Origin: Angelakisella massiliensis
GTDB lineage: Bacteria > Bacillota > Clostridia > Oscillospirales > Ruminococcaceae
DNA: 64,000 bases
Assembly: GCF_900104675.1 (NCBI RefSeq)
Contig: NZ_LT629944.1
Span: 724,216-788,215 of the forward strand
Direction: 5' to 3'
Below, in pieces: positions 1-7,564 of this stretch. A program made the position numbers and the translations under genes. Numbering within the stretch: position 1 is the first letter of the stretch; each line of letters starts with the position of its first letter. The notes below the pieces were generated by a model. It was not told where the DNA came from, made no database searches, and worked only from the letters and a program-made list of their open reading frames with translations.

Positions 1-45
1 TAGACTGGCCAATGTGCGCTTTTCTTTCTCACCATAACGCATCAT
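1..45 (-). CDS. 5' end of an unidentified minus-strand gene (partial)
   Basis: Reading the minus strand, an AAAGGAG ribosome site is followed seven bases later by ATG ATG and an open frame encoding MMRYGEKEKRTLASL before the window edge. Only 15 codons are visible, so no family can be named. The start-plus-Shine-Dalgarno pairing is the only support. It is divergent from the AlbA_2-domain gene starting at 319, and the roughly 270 bases between them would hold both promoters. Confidence 0.45.
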   Translation of the reverse strand, partial: MMRYGEKEKRTLASL

Positions 46-229
46 ATGTAATCTCCTTTCACCTTATTTGACTTTTTATGATGATTTAAGTGTATAAGGA
101 GCCCATAAATATGACAAGGGAAAGTTTAAATGTGAGAGGGACATGGCACAGTAAAGGTGCAAAAAACCTGCATTTGTACAGCTGGCCTTGAGGTTGGGAA
201 AAGGTCTGAAAATGCCAGACAGAAATCGA

Positions 230-258
230 TTGTAGAAATAATAAAACCTTGTTATAAT
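230..258 (+). promoter_or_regulatory. sigma-A type promoter of the AlbA_2 gene
   Basis: TTGTAG at 230-235 and TATAAT at 253-258 are separated by exactly 17 bases, about 60 bases upstream of the TTG start at 319. The rest of 46-318 shows no convincing gene. Confidence 0.55.
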
Positions 259-318
259 GAAAGTCATAATAATGGAAATAGCATTCAAATAAACCGATAA
301 TAAGGAGGCGAGGCCGAA

Positions 319-1953
319 TTGTATACCCCTATGACGCTTGAAGAATTGATGGAAGCTCAGGAGGGCGAAGGGATTCAGTTTAAGGAAGCAAAGAACCGGT
401 TTGATTTTGGAGAAGCACTTCGTTGCTGCTGTGCGCTTTCAAACTGTGGTGGGGGAAAACTTGTCTTTGGCATTTCGGATAAACGCCCTCGACAAGTTGT
501 CGGTAGCCAAGCATTTGAACAGCCCGAACGCACACGTAAGGGTTTGATCGATAAGCTGCACATTATGGTTGACTTTCAAGTTTATGAACATGAGGGTAAG
601 CGTGTTTTAGTATTTGAGATAGCAGGCCGACCGGTTGGCCTGCCTGTGCAAGCTGATGGCGTTGCCTGGTGGTACGAAGGAGATAGTCTGATTCCTATGC
701 CAGAAACCATTCGCCGACATATCTATGCGGAGGCAGGGTTCGATTTTTCTGGCAGTATTTGTGTTGAGGCAACTCTTGGTGATTTAGATTCATCTGCTGT
801 AGACGAGTTTCGCAACAAATGGGCTGAAAAAAGTGGTAATCGTCGGATCATGAGTCTTTCGCAAGAACAACTTTTGCGAGACTGTGAAGCCATTATTGAC
901 GAGGACGGAATTACATATGCAGCACTGGCGCTATTTGGTAAACGAGCAGCGCTCGGAAAGTTTTTGCCACAAGCCGAAATCGTTTTTGAGTACCGCTCGT
1001 CAAATGCTTCTGGCCCAGCAAATCAGAGAGAGGAATTTCGGGTAGGATTTTTTTCTTGCTATAACCGCTTGTGGGAGCTTATTAATCTGCGTAACGACAA
1101 GCAACACTATCAGGAAGGTTTTTTTGTTTATGATATTCCCACATTTAACGAACGCGTTGTTCGCGAGGCAATTTTGAATGCAGTAAGTCACCGGAATTAT
1201 CAAATGGGTGGGAGCGTGTTTATCCGGCAGTATCAAGATCGGCTTGTAGTAGAGAGTCCAGGAGGCTTTCCGAATGGAATTACAATTGAAAATATCCTGG
1301 ACCGGCAATCGCCGCGTAACCGCCGTATTGCTGAAATTTTAGCGCTTTGTGGTCTGGTTGAGCGCTCTGGTCAGGGAATGAACTTGATGTATGAGTGGAG
1401 CATTAAGGAGGCAAAACAACTGCCTGATTTCACAGGCACAGACCAAGATTTCGTAAAATTAACTCTAAACGGTCTGGTGCTGGACGAAAAAATGTTATCG
1501 CTCATTAACCGCATAGGTGATGAGCGGATGGAGTCGTTGACCACTGGCGATTTCTTGGTAATCAACGCAATGTATCATGCAGAAAGCATTCCTCAGAATC
1601 TCAGGCAGAACTTAAAACGTTTAGAAAATCTGGGATTAGTAGAGCATATCGGCCGCAACAAATATGTTCTGGCGCGCAGCCTATACGCCGCAGTTGGAAA
1701 ATCCGGTGTACATACGCGGATCGTTGGTTTGGATCGTGAAACAAACAAGGAACTGCTACTGAAGCACATCCGCGAAAATGGCGAGCACGGAACGCCGCTC
1801 AGAGAATTGCAACAGGTACTACCTGGGCAAAGTCATAATCAATTACAGGTTCTTATGCGTGAGCTTCAGCGTGAAGAACGTGCATATTGCAAGGGTAAAA
1901 CCCGCGGCGCAAGATGGTTTGCAAATGATTTTGGTTCAGACTCGGATAATTAA
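319..1953 (+). CDS. AlbA_2 / Schlafen-type putative DNA-binding protein with HATPase-like domain
   Basis: A 544-residue protein. Residues ~15-130 match the AlbA_2 (Schlafen AlbA_2) pattern, including EGIQFKEAK and a CGGGKLVFGI segment. Residues ~265-370 resemble the HATPase_c_4 domain that follows it in this family (REAILNAVSHRNY, then an SGQGMNLMYEW segment), and the C-terminus (~405-540) looks like winged-helix segments. I chose TTG at 319 because AGGAGG (303-308) sits 10 bases upstream; the first ATG (331) would be 22 away. Family members are usually annotated as putative transcriptional regulators or RecG-like, and several occur in phage-defence or mobile contexts. No partner gene is adjacent, and its target is unknown. 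AT-richer codon use than the 14-25 kb genes suggests acquisition. Confidence 0.8.
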   Translation: MYTPMTLEELMEAQEGEGIQFKEAKNRFDFGEALRCCCALSNCGGGKLVFGISDKRPRQVVGSQAFEQPERTRKGLIDKLHIMVDFQVYEHEGKRVLVFEIAGRPVGLPVQADGVAWWYEGDSLIPMPETIRRHIYAEAGFDFSGSICVEATLGDLDSSAVDEFRNKWAEKSGNRRIMSLSQEQLLRDCEAIIDEDGITYAALALFGKRAALGKFLPQAEIVFEYRSSNASGPANQREEFRVGFFSCYNRLWELINLRNDKQHYQEGFFVYDIPTFNERVVREAILNAVSHRNYQMGGSVFIRQYQDRLVVESPGGFPNGITIENILDRQSPRNRRIAEILALCGLVERSGQGMNLMYEWSIKEAKQLPDFTGTDQDFVKLTLNGLVLDEKMLSLINRIGDERMESLTTGDFLVINAMYHAESIPQNLRQNLKRLENLGLVEHIGRNKYVLARSLYAAVGKSGVHTRIVGLDRETNKELLLKHIRENGEHGTPLRELQQVLPGQSHNQLQVLMRELQREERAYCKGKTRGARWFANDFGSDSDN

Positions 1954-1995
1954 ATGCGACTGAAATGAGACCTAAGTCGCATTTCAGTCGCATTT
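1952..1995. terminator. 16-bp perfect inverted repeat after the AlbA_2 gene
   Basis: Arms at 1952-1967 and 1980-1995 are perfectly complementary (AAATGCGACTGAAATG and its reverse complement) with a 12-base loop. The stem starts inside the stop codon. No T-run follows directly, so it could be an mRNA-stabilising hairpin or a protein-binding palindrome rather than a terminator. Confidence 0.55.
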
Positions 1996-2080
1996 AAAAG
2001 CAATTCTTTTCATTTAAATTACAATAGTTTGGTTTTAAATGCATGTCTGAAAGCTATTATCTATAGTGTTGCGATGTTCC

Positions 2081-2117
2081 AAAAAGAGACACGATTTGTA
2101 TCGTGTCTCTTTTTTTG
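2081..2117. terminator. bidirectional rho-independent terminator
   Basis: AAAAAGAGACACGAT (2081-2095) pairs perfectly with 2100-2114 around a TTGT loop, with A-run and T-run on opposite sides. It lies between convergent genes ending at 1953 (plus) and 2129 (minus). Confidence 0.85.
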
Positions 2118-2128
2118 TGTTTCACCAC

Positions 2129-2632
2129 TTATGAAGAGAATCGCTGTACCGCAAAATCCAGCAGCCGGGGCGCGTATACGGTTAAATGTTTGAACGGACC
2201 TGCTGAAAATGCTTCCGCTTCTTCCGGGGTCTCCGGCGTCAGGTAAAACACCGGATCGGTCACATCATAGCAGTCAAAAAGATAGCGGCTGCCTCCCGCC
2301 ATGACATAAATTTCAAACACAGGAGAAGTCCTGACCGGATCACTCACCAAATCCAGGTCTTCTTCGCTGATACTGTTGAGGATTTCCACCACTTCTTTTT
2401 CTTCTTTTTCTGATAACACAAGGTTTTCCGGGAACGGGAACAGTTTATGGTGGAAAGGATCGCTCAGGGAGATACCCTCCACATCTGTGGAGGAGATGGT
2501 TTGACACCATTTGAAAAACATACTGTTTTGGGTTTTGCGGCGAATGATGAAAGGTACCACTGCCTGTTGAACCACAAAAGCGCCGCAGAGCAAAAGAACC
2601 AGCAGACACAAGCTCCCTTTGACCGCTTTCAT
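2129..2632 (-). CDS. hypothetical membrane-anchored protein
   Basis: A 167-residue protein of unrecognised family. The N-terminus has a short basic stretch followed by one hydrophobic helix (residues ~8-26, rich in Leu/Val), consistent with a membrane anchor or uncleaved signal. The rest is soluble and acidic, with several Pro/Glu-rich turns in its second half. I start at the ATG whose CAT is at 2630-2632 because GGAGGG lies seven bases upstream; an upstream ATG seven codons earlier has no site. It is monocistronic, transcribed from the promoter at 2706-2734 and ending at the terminator at 2081. No function is suggested by its neighbours. Confidence 0.6.
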   Translation of the reverse strand: MKAVKGSLCLLVLLLCGAFVVQQAVVPFIIRRKTQNSMFFKWCQTISSTDVEGISLSDPFHHKLFPFPENLVLSEKEEKEVVEILNSISEEDLDLVSDPVRTSPVFEIYVMAGGSRYLFDCYDVTDPVFYLTPETPEEAEAFSAGPFKHLTVYAPRLLDFAVQRFSS

Positions 2633-2705
2633 GTAACGTCCCTCCTTGCCCACTCAGCTGCCAGGCGTCTGTTCGCTTTTTGTTTTTTCCACTGTTTTCT
2701 GTTTT

Positions 2706-2734
2706 ATTTTACCATCCGCATCATTTTGGTACAA
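2706..2734 (-). promoter_or_regulatory. promoter for the 2632 minus-strand gene
   Basis: On the minus strand TTGTAC (2734-2729) and TAAAAT (2711-2706) are separated by 17 bases, about 75 bases before the chosen start. Confidence 0.5.
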
Positions 2735-2803
2735 GTTCCGCCAGGCTCTGCCCTCTTTTTCTTTTTTCAGACTGATGAAAATCATCCCCTCTTTTTCCAG
2801 CCC

Positions 2804-2831
2804 TTGCGCCTTTTTTCTATTCTGCTATAAT
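2804..2831 (+). promoter_or_regulatory. promoter of the GNAT gene
   Basis: TTGCGC (2804-2809), 16-base spacer, perfect TATAAT (2826-2831), 54 bases upstream of the ATG at 2885. Confidence 0.5.
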
Positions 2832-2884
2832 ATCCTCATAGATCAGGATTCCTGCTCAATCCGGTCCTGAAAGGAGCTGTCTTC

Positions 2885-3385
2885 ATGGAAATCATTCCAG
2901 CCCAACTGCAGCATCTTCCCGCTATTTTGGACATCTATGACCATGCCCGGACGTTTATGGCCCAAGCGGGCAATCCTACCCAATGGGGAGATGGATATCC
3001 CCAAAAGGCACTGTTGGAGGAAGACATCGCTTTGGGGCGCCTGTGGGTGGCAAAAGAGGGAGAAACGCTTCACTGTGCCTTTGTCTTCTGTCCCGGACCG
3101 GAACCGATTTATGAGGAAAGCGCCGAAGCCTGCTGGCCTGATGACGGTCCCTACTGGGTGATTCACCGGATCGCCTCGGCAGGCCTTCAAAAGGGTGTAG
3201 GCGCAGCGTGCATCCAATGGTGTCTGGAACAATGCGCCAGCCTGCGCATTGATACCCATCCTGATAATCTGCCCATGCAGCACACCTTGGAAAAATGCGG
3301 CTTTTGCCGCTGCGGCCGTGTCTATTATGGCGATTCCCCGCGAGTGGCTTTCCAGAAGTACGGCGCTCTTTATAAACAAAACTGA
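2885..3385 (+). CDS. GNAT family N-acetyltransferase
   Basis: A 166-residue protein with the GNAT fold signature. The acetyl-CoA pyrophosphate-binding loop Q/R-x-x-G-x-G/A is seen as QKGVGA at residues 102-107. It is followed by the usual helix and the D-x-x-N-x-x-M-x-x-x-x-x-K-x-G-F pattern near residues 123-140 that closes motif B. The start is supported by AAGGAG about ten bases upstream. The family transfers acetyl groups from acetyl-CoA to amines; the substrate cannot be deduced. It is close to many Clostridia GNATs of unassigned function and appears to be transcribed alone or with the small gene at 3454. Confidence 0.85.
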   Translation: MEIIPAQLQHLPAILDIYDHARTFMAQAGNPTQWGDGYPQKALLEEDIALGRLWVAKEGETLHCAFVFCPGPEPIYEESAEACWPDDGPYWVIHRIASAGLQKGVGAACIQWCLEQCASLRIDTHPDNLPMQHTLEKCGFCRCGRVYYGDSPRVAFQKYGALYKQN

Positions 3386-3453
3386 TCCTCTGTCTTTTCG
3401 TTTTGGAAAAACCATGGCCTGTTATAATAAACCCTTGGAAAGGAGCTTTTCTT

Positions 3454-3696
3454 GTGCCCCCTGTCGTTTCTTTGCTGCTGGCGGTAGTTCTTTATCAGCT
3501 GCCTTATACTGCCCTTGTGTTGTTGATTGCCTGGCGCATCAAAGATCCCACCCGGCGGCGCCCCCCTTTTGTAGCGGTTTCTCTGATACAGTTTTTTGTC
3601 AGTACAGGAGGGCTCATTTTTTTGATCACCTCCCTGGTACTGTTTGCGATATTTTACAGCTTGTTCATTCTCCGGCCATCAGGACGGCTGCGGTAA
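3454..3696 (+). CDS. small two-helix membrane protein
   Basis: An 80-residue hydrophobic protein of unknown family. Two predicted membrane segments (residues ~4-24 and ~43-70) flank a short basic loop containing KDPTRRRP. GTG at 3454 is chosen because AAAGGAG lies nine bases upstream. An earlier in-frame ATG at 3403 overlaps the likely promoter (TATAAT at 3423-3428), so it would not be in the transcript. The downstream hairpin at 3747-3787 ends the transcript. The combination of promoter, ribosome site and terminator makes this a real small gene despite the lack of recognisable homology. Confidence 0.6.
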   Translation: MPPVVSLLLAVVLYQLPYTALVLLIAWRIKDPTRRRPPFVAVSLIQFFVSTGGLIFLITSLVLFAIFYSLFILRPSGRLR

Positions 3697-3746
3697 CCCG
3701 GACAAAGAGAGGTTTTTCCGCTTTTTATTTCCTGGATTAAATTCAA

Positions 3747-3787
3747 ACCCCGGACTGTCGTTTCTGCTCACAGTCCGGGGCTTTTTT
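3747..3787. terminator. rho-independent terminator between convergent genes
   Basis: CCCCGGACTGT (3748-3758) pairs with ACAGTCCGGGG (3770-3780), followed by CTTTTTT. It serves the plus-strand gene ending at 3696 and probably also the helicase gene ending at 3797. Confidence 0.85.
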
Positions 3788-3796
3788 ATCAGCTCT

Positions 3797-4942
3797 TTAT
3801 TTATCCGACTTTTCCCTGATTTCCCCCTCGTCGGTGATTTCCAGGGGAATCATCACCGATTTGGTATAGCGGATGATATTGTCCAGCCGTTTTTTGTCAT
3901 CGGGGGCATAAAACAAATAGGCTTCTCCTTCTTTTCCCGCCCGTCCGGTACGTCCCGAACGATGGGTATACGTCTCATTGTCCAGCGGCGTCTCATAGTG
4001 GATAACAGCGTCCACATCGGTGACATCAATTCCTCGGGCCGCTACATCGGTTGCAATGAGGATGGCGATTTTTCCTGCTTTATAGGCCGCCATGATCCGG
4101 TTGCGGTCCGATTGGGCCATATCTCCATGCAGGCACTCCGCCGCGAATCCCCGGTCCACCAGCTGTCCGCAAAGGCTGGATGTGGCATACTTGGTGTTGC
4201 AAAAAATGAGAGTGCGGTGAAACTCTTTCTGCTTGAGTATCGCCACCAAGTCCCGAAGCTTTTTGCTGCCGGTGCTCTGAATGCAGTATTTAGTAATTTT
4301 AGGTTTGCTGGCTTCCACCGGCAGCACGGTCAGCTCCACCGGATCCATCTGATACAGCCAGCCGATATCCATCACTTCCCGTGAAATGGTAGCGGAAAAC
4401 ATCACCATCTGCTTGTCCTTGGGCAGCCGGTCCAGGATCTTTCGCACATCCTTGAAAAAGCCCATATCCAGCATCTCGTCCGCCTCATCCAGAACAGCAT
4501 ACTTGACCTTATCCAGACGAATTGTTTTTCTGGCCATATGGTCCAGTAAGCGCCCCGGCGTGGCCACTACGATCTGAGGACGGTTTTTCAGGGCGCTCAG
4601 CTGCTTACCCATAGGCTGCCCGCCATAAACTGCCACCACCCGGACGCCTTCCTTAAAATAAGCCAGATTCCGAAGGTCATCGCAAATCTGCGTACACAGT
4701 TCCCGGGTTGGGCAAAGAACCAAAGCCTGGAGCCATGGCTTATCCGCTTCCACTTTCTCCACAATAGGAATGCCAAAGGCACAGGTTTTTCCAGTACCAG
4801 TGGGCGCTTTGGCAATAATTTCCCGTCCCTCCAGCATCACAGGGATGGCTTTTTCCTGAATCTCTGTCATCTGTGTAAAGCCCATTCGCTCTATGGCCTT
4901 ATGCATCTGCTGGGAAACAGCCAAATCTTTATATTCCATCAT
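3797..4942 (-). CDS. DEAD-box ATP-dependent RNA helicase
   Basis: A 381-residue protein with the complete core of a DEAD-box helicase: Q motif near residues 21-29, Walker A APTGTGKT (46-53), PTREL (79-83), TPGR (~128), DEAD (152-155), SAT (183-185), and the C-terminal RecA-like domain with ATDVAARGID (~300) and HRSGRTGR (~330). It unwinds short RNA duplexes using ATP. It stops soon after the second RecA domain and lacks the long basic tail of CshA/DeaD-type proteins, so it is a minimal form similar to CshB-like or DbpA-less proteins. Which RNA it acts on (ribosome assembly, mRNA decay, cold response) cannot be read from sequence. It is monocistronic with its own promoter. Confidence 0.92.
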   Translation of the reverse strand: MMEYKDLAVSQQMHKAIERMGFTQMTEIQEKAIPVMLEGREIIAKAPTGTGKTCAFGIPIVEKVEADKPWLQALVLCPTRELCTQICDDLRNLAYFKEGVRVVAVYGGQPMGKQLSALKNRPQIVVATPGRLLDHMARKTIRLDKVKYAVLDEADEMLDMGFFKDVRKILDRLPKDKQMVMFSATISREVMDIGWLYQMDPVELTVLPVEASKPKITKYCIQSTGSKKLRDLVAILKQKEFHRTLIFCNTKYATSSLCGQLVDRGFAAECLHGDMAQSDRNRIMAAYKAGKIAILIATDVAARGIDVTDVDAVIHYETPLDNETYTHRSGRTGRAGKEGEAYLFYAPDDKKRLDNIIRYTKSVMIPLEITDEGEIREKSDK

Positions 4943-5006
4943 TCTTTCAACGCTCCGTTTTCCGCCCCTGATTTTGCCTCACATCAGCTGAGGTTTTCTG
5001 TTTTCT

Positions 5007-5035
5007 ATTATAATGCCTCCCGACCTGCGGCGCAA
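5007..5035 (-). promoter_or_regulatory. promoter of the DEAD-box helicase gene
   Basis: On the minus strand TTGCGC (5035-5030) and TATAAT (5012-5007) have a 17-base spacer, about 65 bases upstream of the ATG at 4942. Confidence 0.55.
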
Positions 5036-5556
5036 GGGGCAGGTAGAGTACGCCCCCAATGGTTCTGAACACTCGCTGCCAATATAAATTTTCAGCGTAA
5101 AGTATGAAAGGGAAAATGCTTTCTTCATCATACATTCTCCAAAACTGCCAGGTGTGATGCGAAAATTTGACTTCGCATATATTCACACAATCAAAACCAC
5201 CAGTTGAACTGGTGGTTTGCACCAGCCTTAGAAGGGCATATTACCAGCCCGCGTCTTAAGACGCACTGAATGTTACTTCGCTTGCATCACTTGCTCCGCA
5301 GCCCGTAAACGGGCAATTGACGTTACTTGGAAGTTTTTTTCATGGACGAAAATTTGCTCCTTGCAGCTCGCTTCGCTCGATGCTTGAAGCTAAAGCTTCT
5401 TATGGGATGCCTCCACCGACAGAGTCGGTGGTTTCCATTGACAAGCAAATAAATATCCCCCCGCAAAGCGGGGGGTATTTCCGTTTCGGGCATAGCCCTA
5501 ATACTACAGGCAACGCACAAGTGCGTTTTTTATTGGCCTGCCAGCCACGCATAGGA

Positions 5557-6027
5557 TTACTTGCTACCCGTAAACGGGTCTCTGGGATCGTAAAGACTTA
5601 TTTGATCACTTTCTCGATCCATCTTTAATTGGTTCTCGATATACTCTTTTATTGCTTTTGTATTCTTTCCTACTGTGTCCACGTAATATCCTTTGCACCA
5701 AAATTCACGGTTCCGATATGCAAACTTCATATTCCCAAACTTTTGAAATATCATTAAACTGCTTTTTCCCTTGAGGTATCCCATAAATCCCGATACACTC
5801 ATTTTTGGGGGGATACTTAGAAGCAGATGGATGTGATCTGGACATACTTCTCCCTCTATAATCTCAACCCCCTTCCATTGACACAGTGTTCTGATGATAT
5901 CTCTTATTGCTGCTCTTTTTTCGTTATAGAATACTTTTCTTCTATACTTTGGCGCAAATACCACATGATATTTACAATTCCACTTCGTATGTGCTAGACT
6001 GTTTGTGACGTTATTTTGCTCTGGCAT
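5557..6027 (-). CDS. tnpA: IS200-type Y1 transposase TnpA
   Basis: A 156-residue HUH single-strand transposase. The metal-binding H-x-H is HIH at residues 65-67 within CPDHIHLLLS. The C-terminal helix with the single catalytic tyrosine is KEYIENQ (Tyr129). Length and layout match IS200 TnpA (about 150 residues), which acts as a dimer on hairpins in single-stranded DNA and inserts without target duplication. The GGAGG ribosome site eight bases upstream is one arm of the hairpin at 6037-6096 and so is probably occluded. This copy is intact and could be active, unlike the copy near 49.8 kb. Confidence 0.93.
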   Translation of the reverse strand: MPEQNNVTNSLAHTKWNCKYHVVFAPKYRRKVFYNEKRAAIRDIIRTLCQWKGVEIIEGEVCPDHIHLLLSIPPKMSVSGFMGYLKGKSSLMIFQKFGNMKFAYRNREFWCKGYYVDTVGKNTKAIKEYIENQLKMDRESDQISLYDPRDPFTGSK

Positions 6028-6036
6028 TTTAATGTC

Positions 6037-6096
6037 CTCCTAATGTGTTTTTCAGCGTAACTGGCAGGTCACGTTTTTACTTTAACACATTAGGAG
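6037..6096 (-). promoter_or_regulatory. tnpA leader hairpin that hides the ribosome site
   Basis: CTCCTAATGTGTT (6037-6049) is perfectly complementary to AACACATTAGGAG (6084-6096). On the tnpA transcript the AGGAG of the ribosome site lies in the 3' arm, so folding would block initiation. On the opposite strand the stem is followed by a T-run and would act as a terminator. Both roles have been described for IS200 leaders. The same hairpin is kept in the decayed copy at 49.96-50.03 kb. Confidence 0.7.
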
Positions 6097-6163
6097 TTTT
6101 TTATCTTTTTCACCGCTTAAGCTCTTTTGAACCACGCGACTATCGCGTGGTTTTCTTTACACA

Positions 6164-6196
6164 AAAAGGGCCCCCCTGGAGATAGGGGGCCCTTTT
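6164..6196. terminator. rho-independent terminator beside the IS200 end
   Basis: AAAAGGGCCCCCCT (6164-6177) pairs with AGGGGGCCCTTTT (6184-6196). It lies just downstream of the NPxTG surface-protein gene on the minus strand, and the IS inserted right next to it. Confidence 0.85.
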
Positions 6197-6234
6197 CATT
6201 CAGCCTTTCGGCTTAAGTTCTGTTGCGAGAACTC

Positions 6235-7275
6235 TTATTTCTTCAGGGAAACTGCGCCAGCAGCAACCAGAGAAACAACAGCCAGAGCGGTAGCTACGCC
6301 GACAACGTCGTTAGCGCCGGTCGCGGGGTTCTCAGTGGTGGTGTCGCCATCACCGGTATCAACAGCGGTGGTGTCCAGCTCGATGTCGGAGATGACATAC
6401 TGAACAGCGGAGCGGACCTTACCAGTCCAAGCGTAGACATCCTCGTCCCACTTCAGGCCGGAGTTGGTGAGCTTGCCATCCTTAACGGCATAGACATACT
6501 CATCCTCAGCAGCATACAGCTCGAAGGACAGAGTGGTGGGGAAGCCGTTGCCCTCGATCTCGAAGAAGCGCATCTCAGCATCGGGATAAGCCTTCAGGAT
6601 GTCGGTGTCAGCGTCCATGTTGAAGCCATAGAACACTTCGTCGCCATCATAAACGCGGCCCTCAGCATAAGCCTCGCCCTCGAAGTCGATCTCGGTGGTC
6701 ATGTAGGAAGCGGGATCACCGTAGGAAACGGTGATGTCGCTGCCATTGTTGCTGCCAGTGGTAGCGGTCTCATCCTTGTCGTACTCGACATACAGAGCGT
6801 CGCCAGCGGTCAGGTTGATCTCAGCGTCAGCATCGGTCACAGCGACAGTGCTCTTGTCCCAGCCCAGCTCGATCTCGATCTTGCCGTTAGCATAGGTGTA
6901 CTCGTCGTTCTTCTTCAGGATGGTGGTGTCATCATCCTTGATGGTCTTCTTGGCCTTAACAGCCAGCTCAGAGATGGTCACGTTGACCTTGGAAGTGGTC
7001 AGGGTGTAGTCCTGCTTGAACTTGATGACCAGCTGATCATCATCGTTGAAAGCAATGCTGTCAACATAGGAAGCGCCCTTGGTGATCTTCTTGGTGGAGA
7101 TCACGAAGTTGTCCTCGTTGAAGTCGACATCGCTCACAGGAACCGCATTACCCTTATCATCCTCGAAGCTGGTAGCGCCCAGCTTCAGAGAGCTGCCGGG
7201 TTCCTTGTACTCAACAGCAAAGGCCAGAGTAGCCATCATGGCCACGGCCAGTACCAGAGCAAGTACCTTTTTCAT
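6235..7275 (-). CDS. secreted surface protein with NPxTG-type sorting signal
   Basis: A 346-residue exported protein. A signal peptide is clear (basic MKK, hydrophobic residues 4-17, AFA cleavage site). The C-terminus has a sorting-signal layout: NPATG, then about 20 hydrophobic residues and a short basic tail (LKK), which resembles non-canonical sortase substrates. The middle is acidic and beta-rich, with several repeats of the E-I-E-L / D-x-D-D kind. I start at the ATG at 7275 because GGAGG lies eight bases upstream; the longer frame includes the leader. No sortase gene is in this window. The mature region resembles no family I can name. It is monocistronic, with a promoter at 7342-7370 and a terminator at 6164-6196, and its GC-rich, biased codon use suggests strong expression. 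Confidence 0.75.
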   Translation of the reverse strand: MKKVLALVLAVAMMATLAFAVEYKEPGSSLKLGATSFEDDKGNAVPVSDVDFNEDNFVISTKKITKGASYVDSIAFNDDDQLVIKFKQDYTLTTSKVNVTISELAVKAKKTIKDDDTTILKKNDEYTYANGKIEIELGWDKSTVAVTDADAEINLTAGDALYVEYDKDETATTGSNNGSDITVSYGDPASYMTTEIDFEGEAYAEGRVYDGDEVFYGFNMDADTDILKAYPDAEMRFFEIEGNGFPTTLSFELYAAEDEYVYAVKDGKLTNSGLKWDEDVYAWTGKVRSAVQYVISDIELDTTAVDTGDGDTTTENPATGANDVVGVATALAVVSLVAAGAVSLKK

Positions 7276-7341
7276 TGTGCTTTTCCTCCATAAAATTTTA
7301 ATCTTTACCGGACGGCTCTCCATTTCCGTTCCGATGGTTAC

Positions 7342-7370
7342 AGTATATTACAACTCTGTAACTTTTGCAA
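7342..7370 (-). promoter_or_regulatory. promoter of the surface-protein gene
   Basis: On the minus strand TTGCAA (7370-7365) and TATACT (7347-7342) are separated by 17 bases and leave a leader of about 60 bases before the ATG. Confidence 0.6.
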
Positions 7371-7507
7371 GTGGTTTTGTCATTTATTTTTTCTGAAAAG
7401 CCATCTTTTACAATTCATTCATAATTCCACTGTGTTTACGCCCTTTTTTACCCTTCTTTTCAAACTTTCGGTTACAATTTCGTCATATCTTTCCTTTGTA
7501 CTGAGAT

Positions 7508-7536
7508 TTGCTTCCCCTTCTACCAGAGATTATAAT
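7508..7536 (+). promoter_or_regulatory. promoter of the GIY-YIG/CYTH gene
   Basis: TTGCTT (7508-7513), 17-base spacer, perfect TATAAT (7531-7536); the AGGAGGG ribosome site and ATG follow within 30 bases. Confidence 0.65.
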
Positions 7537-7564
7537 AGGTTCATGAAAGAAAAGGAGGGCGGCC

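Larger units (their letters stand above)
5190..6163 (-). mobile_element. IS200-type (IS200/IS605 family) insertion sequence, tnpA only
   Basis: The element holds a Y1 transposase gene and no tnpB. Its upstream end is fixed by comparison with the second copy at 49.6-50.1 kb: identity runs through a terminal hairpin (CCACGCGACTATCGCGTGG, 6132-6150) and stops at TTTACACAA near 6163. The downstream end is less certain. I place it at the perfect palindrome 5194-5214 (ACCACCAGTT and its complement), since family ends carry a short subterminal hairpin, but it could lie closer to the transposase stop. The 360 bases downstream of tnpA contain at least six short hairpins. Confidence 0.75.

Noticed and set aside
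6223..7293. 356-codon plus-strand frame opposite the surface-protein gene
   Set aside because: It is an antisense shadow of a strongly biased, acidic coding sequence with a clear signal peptide, ribosome site and promoter on the other strand.
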